The position numbers were made by a program, and so were the translations under genes. 64,000 bases of DNA from Paucisalibacillus globulus (GTDB taxonomy: Bacteria; Bacillota; Bacilli; Bacillales; Amphibacillaceae): the NCBI RefSeq assembly GCF_900184735.1, contig NZ_LT855386.1, positions 248,001 through 312,000 on the forward strand, in the 5' to 3' direction. Below are positions 28,399-38,494 of the stretch, piece by piece. Under the pieces are notes generated by a model. The model made no database searches, was not told where the DNA came from, and saw only the letters and a program-made list of their open reading frames with translations. Numbering within the stretch: the first letter of the stretch is position 1; each line of letters starts with the position of its first letter.

Positions 28399-28515
28399 AT
28401 GCTAACAGATTTTCTTATTTTTGTTGCTCCATTTATTATAATGATTTTAGCACTGGTACTAGCATTTATAGCATCATTCAAGGATGACCACGTGAGCAAA
28501 AATAAAAAAGTATAG
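28399..28515 (+). CDS. cydS: CydS-like small subunit of cytochrome bd oxidase
   Basis: A 38-residue peptide starting 5 bases after the cydB stop. The sequence MLTDFLIFVAPFIIMILALV, then LAFIASFKDDHVSK, is a single membrane helix with a KDxHV tail. This is the pattern I recall for CydS (about 33 residues) of the Geobacillus bd oxidase structure, which sits beside CydA. It is too short for routine gene calling. AGAGAT before ATG is a modest ribosome site and translation is probably coupled to cydB. Confidence 0.8.
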   Translation: MLTDFLIFVAPFIIMILALVLAFIASFKDDHVSKNKKV

Positions 28516-28543
28516 GTATTCGTTATTAGCTACCAATCTGTAA

Positions 28544-28580
28544 GAAAGAGCTTCGTCACTTGGACAAAGCTCTTTTCTTT
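28544..28580 (+). terminator. terminator of the cydABS operon
   Basis: AAGAGCTT pairs with AAGCTCTT around a GTC...GAC inner stem, followed by TTCTTTTTATTTT on the plus strand, 30 bases after cydS. Confidence 0.8.
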
Positions 28581-28691
28581 TTATTTTATGTTTGATTATT
28601 CATTCATGATTACAGACAGTGAAATGTACCATTTTTGTTCCAATATACCATTAATGTTTTTTATAATACTTTGAAATAAAAATCTTTATTA

Positions 28692-28721
28692 AAGAGACTA
28701 GGGAGATATCCCTAGTCTTTT
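28692..28721. terminator. terminator after the broken alcohol dehydrogenase gene
   Basis: A perfect 8-bp stem GACTAGGG / CCCTAGTC (28696-28717), T-flanked on both strands, directly beside the stop codon of the pseudogene. Confidence 0.75.
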
Positions 28722-29829
28722 TATACTTGGTATGATTTATCTATAATTAAAATCGGTTTGATTACAGAACCATTTGAGGAATCAGCGAACGCTCGATCGA
28801 CATCTTCTAATTCATAAAATTTCACCAATTTTTCAATAGGGAATTGACCATTTTTAAAGAATGTAACCAGTTTTGGAATGATTAATTGTGGTACTGCATC
28901 CCCTTCGATTACACCACGCAATGTTAATGAGTTTGCAACTACATCGTTAAAAACATTAAATGTTAAGTCGCGCTTACCGACAGCCACTGTTGCACATATA
29001 CCTTTCACGCGTAAGCAATGCAGTGCAGCTAATGTAACTTCTGGGACACCCGTCGTTTCGAATGAGTAGTGAGCACCTTTCCCTGTTATTTCCTTAATTT
29101 TTTCAACTGGATCTTCACTTTTGGAATTAATTATGTGTGTTGCACCTAGCTCTTTCGCAAGCTTTAAACGACTATCGTGAATATCTACCGCAATAATTGG
29201 ATAACACCCGGCTATTTTTGCAGCTAACATACCACTTAATCCTACAGCACCTGTACCGAAAACAACAATGCTATTACCTGGTTCAGGGTTGATAGAATTT
29301 AATACCGTGCCGCTACCAGTCATAATACCGCAACCAAATGGTCCTAAGTAGCGTAAATCTACATCTTTATCTACTTTAACTATATTATTTTCATCTACTG
29401 TAGTGTACGTAGCAAAGGACGATTGACCAAAGAAGAGTGATACATCTTGATTTTCTTCCGTTGTAAGTGGTGTATCACCATATTGATTTTTACCACCGTA
29501 GTTAAGTTGAATCATGTTTTCACAACCACCTGCATTACCTTCTAAACAGTTATCGCAAATACCACAGTAAGCAAAGCCTAATACTACGTGATCACCTGGT
29601 TTAACAGATGAAACGTTTTCCCCGACTTTTTCAACAATACCAGAGCTTCGTGACCTAATACTACTGGGGATGGTACTGGAATGGTCCTATCAAGAACTGT
29701 TGCGTCGGTATGACAAACACCGGAAGCAACTAGACGAACTAATACTTCGCCAGCCTTCGGTTCAGCTAAATTTAAAGTTTGTTTTTGAAAATCCTTTTCA
29801 GTAGTTGTAACCATAGCATCAATTTTCAT
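28721..29829 (-). pseudogene. zinc alcohol dehydrogenase, broken by one frameshift
   Basis: The two reading frames 29829-29584 and 29515-28721 join into one roughly 369-residue medium-chain zinc-dependent alcohol dehydrogenase (aryl/benzyl-alcohol dehydrogenase type). The N-part has the catalytic zinc motif SGVCHTDATVLD and the start of GHE. The C-part has the NAD fold VVFGTGAVGLSG. One base is missing at about 29646 in what should be the GHEGSGIVE codons; reading on in the other frame restores KVGENVSSVKPGDHVV and the structural-zinc cysteines CGICDNCLEGNAGGC. There is no other damage, so the lesion is recent or a sequencing error. Confidence 0.88.
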
Positions 29830-30039
29830 TTAAATACCTCACTTTATTTATTAGTTTTACAAATTAATAATCGCCTTATACGTTATTTTTATACTTTAAA
29901 GAAGTAAGTATTAAGTGGACTATTATCGTTGTAAATTCATTTTTCTTGACATTAATCAATTGTTAAAAGCACTGGCTATGAGTGGTAAATATTGTGTGAT
30001 GAAAAACTGGCCAGAAGTGGTAGATTCTTATTGCCGTAA

Positions 30040-31764
30040 TCAATTTATAAATACACTTTGCTCAATTTGTTTTACCTTATAGAAATATCCTTTATTCTCC
30101 ATGAGATCGTCATAAGTTCCTATCTCTACAATTTTACCTGATTCCATTACTATAATCTGATCCATATTTTCTAGTCCAGTTAGGCGATGACTAATAAGTA
30201 CAACTGTATCCTTTTTCGCTTCTTCAAAAAGGTAGTTATAAATATATTTTTCCGTCAATACATCCATGGATGAGGTCGGCTCATCTAGAAACCATATTGG
30301 AGCTTTCTTTAGCAATACTCTTGCAATTGCGAGTCGTTGTTTCTCACCTCCTGAAAGGTTCTCTCCTTTTTCTAGAACCTGGTCGTTTAACGTAAAATGA
30401 TGGAGTTTAACTTTTTCTAATACATTTTCCATCTCTTTGTCTGATAATTCGTTCTTGGCAATCATTAAATTGTCACGAATAGTTCCATAAAAGAAATGAT
30501 TCTTTTGAAGTACAACGTTTGTGCTTTTCCAAATGCTTTCTTGCGATAATGTATTCATCGATTTATTATTTATATAAATCTCACCTTGTTTTACGGGGTA
30601 TATTTGTAATAATAATTGCATCAATGTTGATTTTCCAGACCCGCTAGGGCCAACAATTACTGTTTTGGAACCAGATGGTAAATTAAATGAAACATCAGAT
30701 ATTGTATTCTTTGAATCATTAGGAAACGCAAATGATAAATCATTCACTCTAATATACGGAGATTTCTTTAAAGACAATTTTTCTTTACTTTCTTTAATCG
30801 TTTCCTGTTCATGTTTTATACTTACAACATTGTTCAGTCTTGTTGCTGCTTGTCTGCTATCTTCCAAATAACCTGGAAATACCGACATGGATGTAGTATT
30901 TTCAAATGCCGTTAATGATACCATCACAAGCATTGCAAGGTAGATCCCATCAAGCTGTTCTATAGAAACTAAATAAGCTCCAAAACCTAGAACAGTAAAC
31001 GACACTAAAAAGGATAAGAAAGTATTGGAAGACTCACTCAACAATTTATAAATACTTTCATTTTCTTGTTCCTTTAAATAGACATCTGCAGAATTACGGA
31101 GTCTGATTTCTTTTATCTCTAATTTTTGATATATTTTCAGGTCGCGAAATCCAAATAGAAATTCAGATACTTCTGTAGATAGTTTACCTCTACTATCCCT
31201 GACTCCCCGCTCTACTTTTTTTTGCCTAAATGCGATGATTGCTGGAAAAATAAATGTTGTCACAATAAAACCGATAAGTATAATCAATGTTACCTCGATT
31301 GAAAAATAGGTAACGAAGAAAATAGTACACAAAAAGACTAACAACAAAACAATTGGCGGGTAAAATACACGTAAAAAGAAATTTTGCAATGATTCTACAT
31401 CCCCAACAATCCTGGAAAGGAGGTCTCCACTTCTATATTTTTGAAAGTTAGCTGGTGCTAATCTTTCGATCTTCTCGTAAAAAGAAACACGTAAATTGCT
31501 TAACATAGTAAAAGTCCCTCGATGTGAAAAATAACGCTCTCCATAACGAATTAATGCTGAAATAATTCCTAGCAGTTTAACAGAAGCTACGAGAATCATT
31601 AACGTGTAAATAGGCGGTTCTAGAGCGGACTTTGAAATTAAATACCCACTTAATGCAAATAGACCAATAGCTGTTATACCAGCAACAAATCCACAAAGAA
31701 TGGAAATTATAATATCTCTTTTCTCCACAAACATTACCTTGCTAATCACGATTAAATCTTTCAT
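30040..31764 (-). CDS. cydC: thiol reductant ABC exporter subunit CydC
   Basis: A 574-residue ABC half-transporter: six membrane helices (1-300) and a nucleotide-binding domain with Walker A VGPSGSGKST, signature NLSGGEKQRLAIARV and Walker B PIWFLDEPTSS. With CydD it exports glutathione/cysteine or handles heme and is required to assemble cytochrome bd. The start at 31764 is preferred: GGGAGG lies 8 bases upstream and the gap to cydD is 1 base. An in-frame upstream start would overlap cydD. No separate terminator was seen. Confidence 0.92.
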   Translation of the reverse strand: MKDLIVISKVMFVEKRDIIISILCGFVAGITAIGLFALSGYLISKSALEPPIYTLMILVASVKLLGIISALIRYGERYFSHRGTFTMLSNLRVSFYEKIERLAPANFQKYRSGDLLSRIVGDVESLQNFFLRVFYPPIVLLLVFLCTIFFVTYFSIEVTLIILIGFIVTTFIFPAIIAFRQKKVERGVRDSRGKLSTEVSEFLFGFRDLKIYQKLEIKEIRLRNSADVYLKEQENESIYKLLSESSNTFLSFLVSFTVLGFGAYLVSIEQLDGIYLAMLVMVSLTAFENTTSMSVFPGYLEDSRQAATRLNNVVSIKHEQETIKESKEKLSLKKSPYIRVNDLSFAFPNDSKNTISDVSFNLPSGSKTVIVGPSGSGKSTLMQLLLQIYPVKQGEIYINNKSMNTLSQESIWKSTNVVLQKNHFFYGTIRDNLMIAKNELSDKEMENVLEKVKLHHFTLNDQVLEKGENLSGGEKQRLAIARVLLKKAPIWFLDEPTSSMDVLTEKYIYNYLFEEAKKDTVVLISHRLTGLENMDQIIVMESGKIVEIGTYDDLMENKGYFYKVKQIEQSVFIN

Positions 31765-31765
31765 T

Positions 31766-33493
31766 CTAAAAACCTCCCTGCTGTACCGAAACCATATTAC
31801 GGTACGCTTCATTTGATCGTAGCAATTCTTTATGAGTACCGGATGCTACTATCACTCCATTTTCCATATAGAGTATCTGGTCAGCATTTTTAATCGTATG
31901 TAGACGATGCGCAACAGTTATAACTATGGATTTCTTCGATAACTCTTTCATTGAGGACTGCAAGATGTGTTCTGTTTTTAAATCTAAGCCAGTTGTCGGC
32001 TCATCAAATAAAATAATAGATGGACATTTTAAAAAAGCTCTAGCGATAGCGATTCGCTGTCTTTCTCCACCAGAAAGACCCCTTCCTGCTTCTCCAATTG
32101 GTGTATCATATCCATTACGAAGTGATTGGATTAACTCAGAAATTCCGGCTTTTTGAGCGGCCCTTACTATGTCTTCTCTCGCAGTATTCGTATTTCCACC
32201 AATAGCAATATTTTCTGAAATAGTACCCGAGAAAAGATATGGATCTTGTGAAATATAACTTATTCCATCAAACCAATCCTTTTCACTGTACAATTTCCGT
32301 GGGCTTTCATTTAAAAATACTTCCCCTTTAGAAAGTGGAACAAGACCAGCAATAACATGTAATAACGTTGTTTTTCCAGATCCTGTCTTACCGACTATTG
32401 CAATCTGTTCAAATGGCTTTATTAACAAATTAATGTTTTGTAAAGAAAATAAATCATTTTCACGGTAGCTAAACTCCGCTCCCCGTATTTCAATGGAAGG
32501 TGGAGTTGAACTTTTTAATCTTTGCTCCCCCCATTCAACGGACTTTACAGTAGATGCTAATTCATTTTCTAGCTTATTGGCTGCACCCAAACTTCCTCTT
32601 CCTGTATGGAAAGCGCTACCTAAGTCTCTTAATTTCGTATAGAATTCTGGTGCCAAGACTAGCATTAGAAATCCAGTGTAAAATGATAGGTCATGAAAAA
32701 TGATCATACCTAAAGCTACATCTAAAGCAACAAGCCCAATACTTAGCATGGAAATAAATTCTAATGTTAAGGAATTCTGAAAAGCAATTTTTAAAATATC
32801 CATCGTCGAATCCCTAAAGCTTAGACTACTTTTTCGAATAGCTTCGTTTTGTTCTTTTGATTGGCTATATAATTTAAGGGTTGTAAGCCCTTGTATGGTA
32901 TCAAGGAACTTCCCCGAAAAACCTCCCATCTTATTTAATTGTTCTTCCGTTTTATCTTTTGTTTTATTGCCAATTACTATCATAAATATAGGAATAAATG
33001 GTGCAGTAAATAGAATAATAATTCCTGTAGCTATATGCTCTGTAAAAATAAAGATAAGAATCATAATAGGTATAATACTAGCCTGAAACAGTTGCGGAAT
33101 ATAACTACTAAAATAACTATCGACTTCGTCCACAACATCCATCACCACACTTACCTTTTTACCTGACTGCCCTTGGATCGATAACTGAACTGGACTAGCA
33201 AAGAATTTATGCAGAAGTATGTTTCTTAGATCACGCTTCACTTTAGAAGCCATCTTAATACCAATTCTTCCACTTAAATAATTGAACAGAGTTCTTGCAA
33301 ATAATATTGCTAATAGCCCAATTAATAGGGGAATTATTTCAGGGAATGAATAATCTTTTATGAAAATATAATCTACAATTGTGACAAACAAGTAACTCTG
33401 TCCAATAATTAATGTTCCTGATAGTATAGCAAAAAAACCTAATAAAAATAATTTCCCTTTTTGCTTCTTTGCCATATCTTTAAGCACAATCAT
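31766..33493 (-). CDS. cydD: thiol reductant ABC exporter subunit CydD
   Basis: A 575-residue ABC half-transporter, partner of CydC. Walker A is VGKTGSGKTT, the signature is GLSGGERQRIAIARA and Walker B is IILFDEPTTG. The membrane part includes the CydD-like LSIQGQSGKKVSVVMDVVDEVD segment. It runs opposite to cydABS, separated by the broken dehydrogenase gene; in B. subtilis cydABCD is one operon. This is an unlinked-orientation version of the same functional set. Confidence 0.92.
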   Translation of the reverse strand: MIVLKDMAKKQKGKLFLLGFFAILSGTLIIGQSYLFVTIVDYIFIKDYSFPEIIPLLIGLLAILFARTLFNYLSGRIGIKMASKVKRDLRNILLHKFFASPVQLSIQGQSGKKVSVVMDVVDEVDSYFSSYIPQLFQASIIPIMILIFIFTEHIATGIIILFTAPFIPIFMIVIGNKTKDKTEEQLNKMGGFSGKFLDTIQGLTTLKLYSQSKEQNEAIRKSSLSFRDSTMDILKIAFQNSLTLEFISMLSIGLVALDVALGMIIFHDLSFYTGFLMLVLAPEFYTKLRDLGSAFHTGRGSLGAANKLENELASTVKSVEWGEQRLKSSTPPSIEIRGAEFSYRENDLFSLQNINLLIKPFEQIAIVGKTGSGKTTLLHVIAGLVPLSKGEVFLNESPRKLYSEKDWFDGISYISQDPYLFSGTISENIAIGGNTNTAREDIVRAAQKAGISELIQSLRNGYDTPIGEAGRGLSGGERQRIAIARAFLKCPSIILFDEPTTGLDLKTEHILQSSMKELSKKSIVITVAHRLHTIKNADQILYMENGVIVASGTHKELLRSNEAYRNMVSVQQGGF

Positions 33494-33637
33494 TATTTTT
33501 CCTCCCGAACCTATTAGTGAATACTTTCACAAAATTATACAAAACAAGTCTGATGCTTGTAAAGTAATAGAAATGCATTTATTGGAATTGTCATTATTAA
33601 TTCAATAAAACGATTATGATTGCTTCCGGATACACCA

Positions 33638-34165
33638 CTATTCCATGTACTTCAACTCTTCCACCATAAGATCATAATTCATTGCACCCTTTACGATGAA
33701 TTGTATGACACCTTTCGAATCAATCATATATGATGTTGGGTATGCCCTAAATTGAAATAATTTGAGGTATCGGATGTTTTATTCAACATACCGGGAAAGT
33801 CATTTCATGTTCTTTCACAAATTCGATAACATCCTTTTTACCTTTTCCTATTCTGTCGAATTCACAGCTAAAATAACTATATCTTTATTATAAAGCTTTT
33901 AAAATTCGGGAATTTCCACTCTACACGGAGAACTACAAGTAGCCCAAAAGTTAAAAATAACACGTTTTCCCCAATAATCTGATAGACGTATTGTTTTTCC
34001 CTCAAGTGACTTTAATTCAATGTCAGGTGCAATTTGACCTTTAGAAAGTCCAATTTCACCAAATTCCAAACTACTTGCACTATCCACTTCATCGGTCATT
34101 TCTTTAGGTGAATTTATAAAATCTCTAATGATAAACAATTTATCCTCATTTAAGTATAGAAACAC
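33638..34165 (-). pseudogene. degraded TlpA/ResA-like thiol-disulfide oxidoreductase
   Basis: The first 88 codons (34165-33899) encode the start of a thioredoxin fold: KGQIAPDIELKSLEGKTIRL, then VIFNFWATCSSPCRVEIPEF with a CxxC active site (CSSPC). It then hits a stop. Reading on, the rest of the family fold is still legible in pieces: KLYNKDIVILAVNSTE, EKGKKDVIEFVKEHEMTFPV, and YMIDSKGVIQFIVKG ending in MVEELKYME. The pieces are separated by two in-frame stops and at least two frameshifts. The N-terminal membrane anchor expected for the family is also not seen. Clearly dead. Confidence 0.85.
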
Positions 34166-34200
34166 CCTGATTTAGTACTTCCAAATCAGGGGTGTTCTTT
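34159..34200 (+). terminator. hairpin at the 5' end of the TlpA-like pseudogene
   Basis: AACACC-CTGATTT pairs with AAATCAGGGGTGTT around AGTACTTCC and is followed by CTTT on the plus strand. It overlaps the first codons of the pseudogene, so the original upstream part of that gene was probably lost here. Confidence 0.55.
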
Positions 34201-34569
34201 ATGGTCACGGCAGTTTACTATATACTACTATAATCTTTATACCGGAGTGGGATTTTTATTTTTCCGAAAAACATTCTTTAAGAAAGTAAAACTTTATTCA
34301 GCTGGTGTTGGAAAGGAAAGTACCATTGAATGTTAGTTGAACGAATCGGACTTTTACTAGATGGTGATCTCCAATACCATTCTATTATTTTATTAGAATT
34401 CCTGAAGTGGAAGTCTTACAGTTAATTATGCTGCTGCGATAGAAACTAAATACAGACAATCCTACTAAAAAGATTTCATTTCTATCATATTTTGCTTTCA
34501 TGGAAATTGTTTGAATATCTAAAGGATTAAGTGTTGAATATATAAGTTAGGCTACTAATCATTAAATTA
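34201..34569. other. non-coding stretch with a possible short gene remnant
   Basis: No intact gene. On the plus strand from 34329 an ATG opens 31 codons (VERIGLLLDGDLQYHSIIL); a shift of frame would continue as IPEVEVLQLIMLLR. There is no ribosome site. It may be the remnant of another lost gene next to the pseudogene. Confidence 0.35.
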
Positions 34570-35313
34570 TTATAGATTTAACAGTCGAGTTAACTGCTCT
34601 TCACCTAGGTAACTTCCGATATAAAATGTACCGAATTCTGCAAACCTAGCACTCACTTCATCAAAACGCATTTCATAGATTAATTTTTTAAAATCAATAG
34701 GATCATCAGCAAATAAGGCTACACCCCACTCATAATCATCTAATCCAACTGAACTTAAAATGATCTGTCTTACCTTACCATTATAACTTCTCCCAATAAT
34801 ACGATGGCTTTTCATCATTTGATTTCTTTCATCAGGGGTTAGCATATACCAGTTATCATTGCCGATACGAAGTTTGTTCATAGGATAAAAACAAATATTG
34901 TTCGTTTTAGGTATCTGTGGATACAAACGTTCCCTAATTTTAGTATCACTATAAGGGTCTTTCCCTTCTGGTAAATAGTTAGTTAATTCTACCACAGACA
35001 CATAGGAAGTTGATTGTGTTGTAAACTTAGCAAACCTCGTTTTATTGATGGCCAATTCAGCCTGTGCTAACTCCTCTAGGTTCGGTCTTAAGAACATGAA
35101 CAGAAAATCTGCTTTATGACCTAAGATTTGGAAAATCGCATGGCTCCCAGTCTTTTCATCTTCAACAACTTTCCACTGTTTACACACTTCTAATAGTTCT
35201 TCTAGAATTTCTCTACGTAACTGCACAGAAATTTCATTCCAGATTTCCCACTTGATTTTTCGAAAATCATTTAAACAATACCATCCCTCAAGTGTTTTAG
35301 GTGCATTAGACAT
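34570..35313 (-). CDS. hemQ: coproheme decarboxylase HemQ
   Basis: A 247-residue chlorite-dismutase-fold enzyme that makes heme b from coproheme in the Gram-positive pathway, using hydrogen peroxide. The radical-relay tyrosine Y143 and K147 are in CFYPMNKLR, and the axial histidine H170 is in MMKSHRIIGRSY. The C-terminus has SSVGLDDYEWGVALFADD and YEMRFDEVSARFAEFG, typical of HemQ. The start at 35313 is chosen because GGAGG lies 8 bases upstream. It supplies heme to the nearby oxidases (inference from proximity). Confidence 0.95.
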   Translation of the reverse strand: MSNAPKTLEGWYCLNDFRKIKWEIWNEISVQLRREILEELLEVCKQWKVVEDEKTGSHAIFQILGHKADFLFMFLRPNLEELAQAELAINKTRFAKFTTQSTSYVSVVELTNYLPEGKDPYSDTKIRERLYPQIPKTNNICFYPMNKLRIGNDNWYMLTPDERNQMMKSHRIIGRSYNGKVRQIILSSVGLDDYEWGVALFADDPIDFKKLIYEMRFDEVSARFAEFGTFYIGSYLGEEQLTRLLNL

Positions 35314-35454
35314 ACTCCTAACCTCCATTTACATCGCCTAATTATATTTTTTTTACAGATCTATCTTATCTTAATCACAAATTTAAAAAACAACTTTATT
35401 AATTATCTATATTAGTAGTTATTATTTATTTAATTTTAAAAGTTGTATGCCCTT

Positions 35455-36168
35455 TTACCCCCTTGTTAATTCATGTATTTCACATAATACTGGCATATCG
35501 ATTAATTCTTTTTCAGTTACAATATTCCAGTTTATTCCACTTGGTTTGTCGTAAGTGGAATTCGTTCTAAATAGTTCTGTTTCAGTTGCAATCCAATCAA
35601 CAGTTAAATCAAATGACTTTTTAGGAATATCCGCTTCAGTTAATTGAGTACTATGAATAGTACTTATTACCGGAATATCTGGATTTCCAAGTTCTCTTAT
35701 TATTGCGTATTCCCTATCTGCATACCCTGCTCCTTTACCTACTCTTCTACCATCTCTGTTGAGAGCTACAGATCCAACAATAAATAGATCAATATTGGGA
35801 ATGTCCGAAAGTGCAATTTCTCTACCATAAGATTTCATATGAGAAAGGCTAACCGCCCTTCTTTCCTCACCAACTGGAACCCATTCTGGTTTAATCATGA
35901 TAAAGCCAGCTCTTAATCTAGGAGTTGGTACAAGTAATATTTTTCCGTCTTTTAGGATTTGAACTCTTATTGGTAATTGTGGAGAATCAGGATTAACCTT
36001 AATTACATTTGCTTTCTTATAATCAGGAATCATTGTTACTAGATGCGCTGCACTCTCAGCACCTTTGAAATTAGGAATACGATTGTTCAAAGGAAAGGGG
36101 AATCTTCCTAGTTTATGGTCAGTTAAATGTTTCCATTTCATCTCACGAATTTCTTGTTTTGTTATCAT
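35455..36168 (-). CDS. 5-formyltetrahydrofolate cyclo-ligase family protein
   Basis: A 237-residue protein of the 5-FTHF cyclo-ligase superfamily. The substrate/ATP loop GRRVGKGAGYADREYAI near residue 139 is clear, as is the N-terminal basic segment EIREMKWKHLTDHKLGRFPF. It is longer than the typical enzyme (about 190) and resembles the MTHFS-domain proteins whose activity is not settled, so the exact reaction is uncertain. GGAGTTATTT precedes the ATG. It is a single gene. Confidence 0.75.
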   Translation of the reverse strand: MITKQEIREMKWKHLTDHKLGRFPFPLNNRIPNFKGAESAAHLVTMIPDYKKANVIKVNPDSPQLPIRVQILKDGKILLVPTPRLRAGFIMIKPEWVPVGEERRAVSLSHMKSYGREIALSDIPNIDLFIVGSVALNRDGRRVGKGAGYADREYAIIRELGNPDIPVISTIHSTQLTEADIPKKSFDLTVDWIATETELFRTNSTYDKPSGINWNIVTEKELIDMPVLCEIHELTRG

Positions 36169-36277
36169 AAATAACTCCTACCTTAATAGATACTGTTTAG
36201 ACTTTTAAGCCATATACCAACTTTAAAAGATATCAAAATACAAACTAATTGAAAGTACTGATTTTATAAATCAACAA

Positions 36278-36317
36278 ACCGGTAAAACTGGATAATCTAT
36301 TATTCAGTTTTACCGGT
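36278..36317. terminator. 13-bp perfect inverted repeat after ahpF
   Basis: ACCGGTAAAACTG and CAGTTTTACCGGT flank a 14-base loop. On the minus strand it is followed by TTTGTTGATTT, a weak T tail. Probably the ahpCF terminator. Confidence 0.6.
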
Positions 36318-36390
36318 GCAAACACTCTATAAGATTGGTTTTTTAACACTTTACTAATTTTCTAGAAACAAAATTTTTTCACGAATAACA

Positions 36391-37917
36391 TTAATTTCGA
36401 ATAAGATAATCAAATGCACCTAGTGCTGCTGTAGCACCAGATCCCATGGAAATAATAATTTGATTATATGCGCTATCAGTACAATCACCAGCAGCAAACA
36501 GTCCAGGTATACTTGTCGCACCACGATTGTTTACAACAATTTCACCGATTCGATTCTTCTCAACAGATTCATCAAGCCAATCGGTATTTGGTACAAGTCC
36601 GATTTGAACAAAAACACCCTGTAGTTCAACATGGTTCTCTACTTTTGTCTCGCGATCCATATAGCTAATTCCGTTTACCTTGTCTGTGCCAGAGATTTTT
36701 GTAGTTTGAGCATTCTTTATAACATTAACATTTGGTAAACTATACAGACGCTTTTGTAGTACAGTATCTGCTTTTAACTCTGTTGCAAATTCAAGAACTG
36801 TCACATGATTCACAATTCCAGCGAGATCAATAGCAGCTTCGATACCAGAGTTACCTCCACCAATAACAGCTACGTCCTTGCCTTCAAACAGTGGACCATC
36901 ACAATGTACACAGTAGGCTACACCTTTATTCTTGAATTTTTCTTCACCAGGTACACCAATTTTCCGCCAGCTAGCACCCGTTGAAACAATAACACTTTTG
37001 CTTTTAAGAACAGATCCATTTTCAAGTTCAATTTCAAACATATTTTTTTTGTCTAGTCGAATTACACTTTGCAAGTTTATAATATCAATATCATAATCTT
37101 TCACATGTTCTTCTAAGCTCGCTACAAGTTTAGGGCCTTCTGTACTTTTAACACTGATAAAGTTTTCAATACTCATTGTATCAAGTACTTGACCACCGAA
37201 CCGTTCTGTAACAATCCCAGTCCGAATGCCTTTGCGTGCTGCATAAATTGCTGCACTTGAACCAGAAGGGCCACCACCAATAACAAGCACATCATACGGC
37301 TCTTTTTTAGAAAGTTCTGCTGCATCTGTACCACTTCCTAATTTAGAAAGAATTTCTTCCATGTTCATTCTGCCACTTCCGAATTCTTGTCCATTTAAAT
37401 AAATAGTTGGCACTGCCATAATGTTTTTGCTTTCTACTTCTTCTTTATTTACCGCACCATCAATCATCGTATGGGTAATACCGGGATTTAGTACACTTAT
37501 TATATTTAGCCCTTGTACAACATCAGGACAGTTGTGACAACTCAGACTAACGTATGTTTCAAAATGATATTCTCCTTTAATGTTTCTTACTTGTTTAATG
37601 ATGTTTGGGTCAACTTTCGGAGATCTTCCACTAACTTGTAATAAAGCCATCACTAATGAAGTGAATTCGTGGCCTAAAGGGATTCCTGCAAAAACAATAC
37701 CTGTATTTTCACCAACACGGTTTACGCTGAAGCTTGGAGTTCTTTCTAAAGTAGTTTCTTCAACAGTAATTTTTGATGACATAGAGGCTATTTCTTCAAT
37801 CAACGATAGCATGTCTTTTGATACTTGATTAGATCCTACACTAACTTTAAGAACTATATCGTTTTCCAATAATTCAAGGTATTGATATAATGTTGTTTTA
37901 ATATCGGCTTCCAGCAT
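36391..37917 (-). CDS. ahpF: alkyl hydroperoxide reductase subunit F
   Basis: A 508-residue flavoprotein that passes electrons from NADH to AhpC. Residues 1-195 are the double thioredoxin-like domain with CxxC at C127/C130 (SLSCHNC). Residues 205-508 are the thioredoxin-reductase-like part with the FAD motif VLVIGGGPSGSSAA, a second redox pair in AYCVHCDGP, and the NADH motif VIGGGNSGIEAA. It follows ahpC by 13 bases. A truncated, dead copy lies upstream at 38817-39429. Confidence 0.96.
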   Translation of the reverse strand: MLEADIKTTLYQYLELLENDIVLKVSVGSNQVSKDMLSLIEEIASMSSKITVEETTLERTPSFSVNRVGENTGIVFAGIPLGHEFTSLVMALLQVSGRSPKVDPNIIKQVRNIKGEYHFETYVSLSCHNCPDVVQGLNIISVLNPGITHTMIDGAVNKEEVESKNIMAVPTIYLNGQEFGSGRMNMEEILSKLGSGTDAAELSKKEPYDVLVIGGGPSGSSAAIYAARKGIRTGIVTERFGGQVLDTMSIENFISVKSTEGPKLVASLEEHVKDYDIDIINLQSVIRLDKKNMFEIELENGSVLKSKSVIVSTGASWRKIGVPGEEKFKNKGVAYCVHCDGPLFEGKDVAVIGGGNSGIEAAIDLAGIVNHVTVLEFATELKADTVLQKRLYSLPNVNVIKNAQTTKISGTDKVNGISYMDRETKVENHVELQGVFVQIGLVPNTDWLDESVEKNRIGEIVVNNRGATSIPGLFAAGDCTDSAYNQIIISMGSGATAALGAFDYLIRN

Positions 37918-37930
37918 GTAATCACTCCTC

Positions 37931-38494
37931 TTATATTTTACCTACAAGGTCAAGGCTAGGTCTAAGTGTATCGGATCCTTCTTTCCATTTTGCAGGACAG
38001 ACTTCTCCAGGATTACTACGTACATATTGTGCAGCTTTTATTTTGTCTACAAGAATACTTGCATCACGACCAATACCGTCTGCATTAATTTCAACGGTTT
38101 GAATAACCCCATCTGGATCAATGATAAAAGTACCGCGGTCGGCAAGACCCTCTTTTTCGTTTAATACTTCGAAGTTACGTGTAAGTGTTTGTGAGGGGTC
38201 ACCAATCATCGCATAAGTAATTTTGCCAATTTTATCAGAGCTATCGTGCCATCCTTTATGGACAAAATGAGTATCAGTAGAAACTGAAAATACTTCAACC
38301 CTAAGTTTTTGTAAGTCTTCGTATTGATCTTGAAGATCCTCAAGTTCTGTGGGACACACAAATGAGAAGTCTGCAGGATAAAAACAAATAACACTCCATT
38401 GACCTTTTAGGGTTTCTTCATTTACATCTATAAACTCTCCATTTTTGTAAGCTTTTGCTTGGAATGGTTTTACTTCAGTACCTATTAATGACAT
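37931..38494 (-). CDS. ahpC: alkyl hydroperoxide reductase subunit C (peroxiredoxin)
   Basis: A 187-residue typical 2-Cys peroxiredoxin that reduces hydrogen peroxide and organic peroxides. The peroxidatic cysteine is C47 ([10 protein letters not shown]) and the resolving cysteine is C166 (GEVCPAKW). Length and motifs are complete. AGGAGGAAAATTAATT precedes the ATG. A PerR-like box lies about 260 bases upstream at 38751-38765. Confidence 0.97.
   Translation of the reverse strand: MSLIGTEVKPFQAKAYKNGEFIDVNEETLKGQWSVICFYPADFSFVCPTELEDLQDQYEDLQKLRVEVFSVSTDTHFVHKGWHDSSDKIGKITYAMIGDPSQTLTRNFEVLNEKEGLADRGTFIIDPDGVIQTVEINADGIGRDASILVDKIKAAQYVRSNPGEVCPAKWKEGSDTLRPSLDLVGKI

Noticed and set aside
38206-38394. 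62-codon frame on the minus strand inside ahpC
   Set aside because: Out-of-frame shadow of ahpC.
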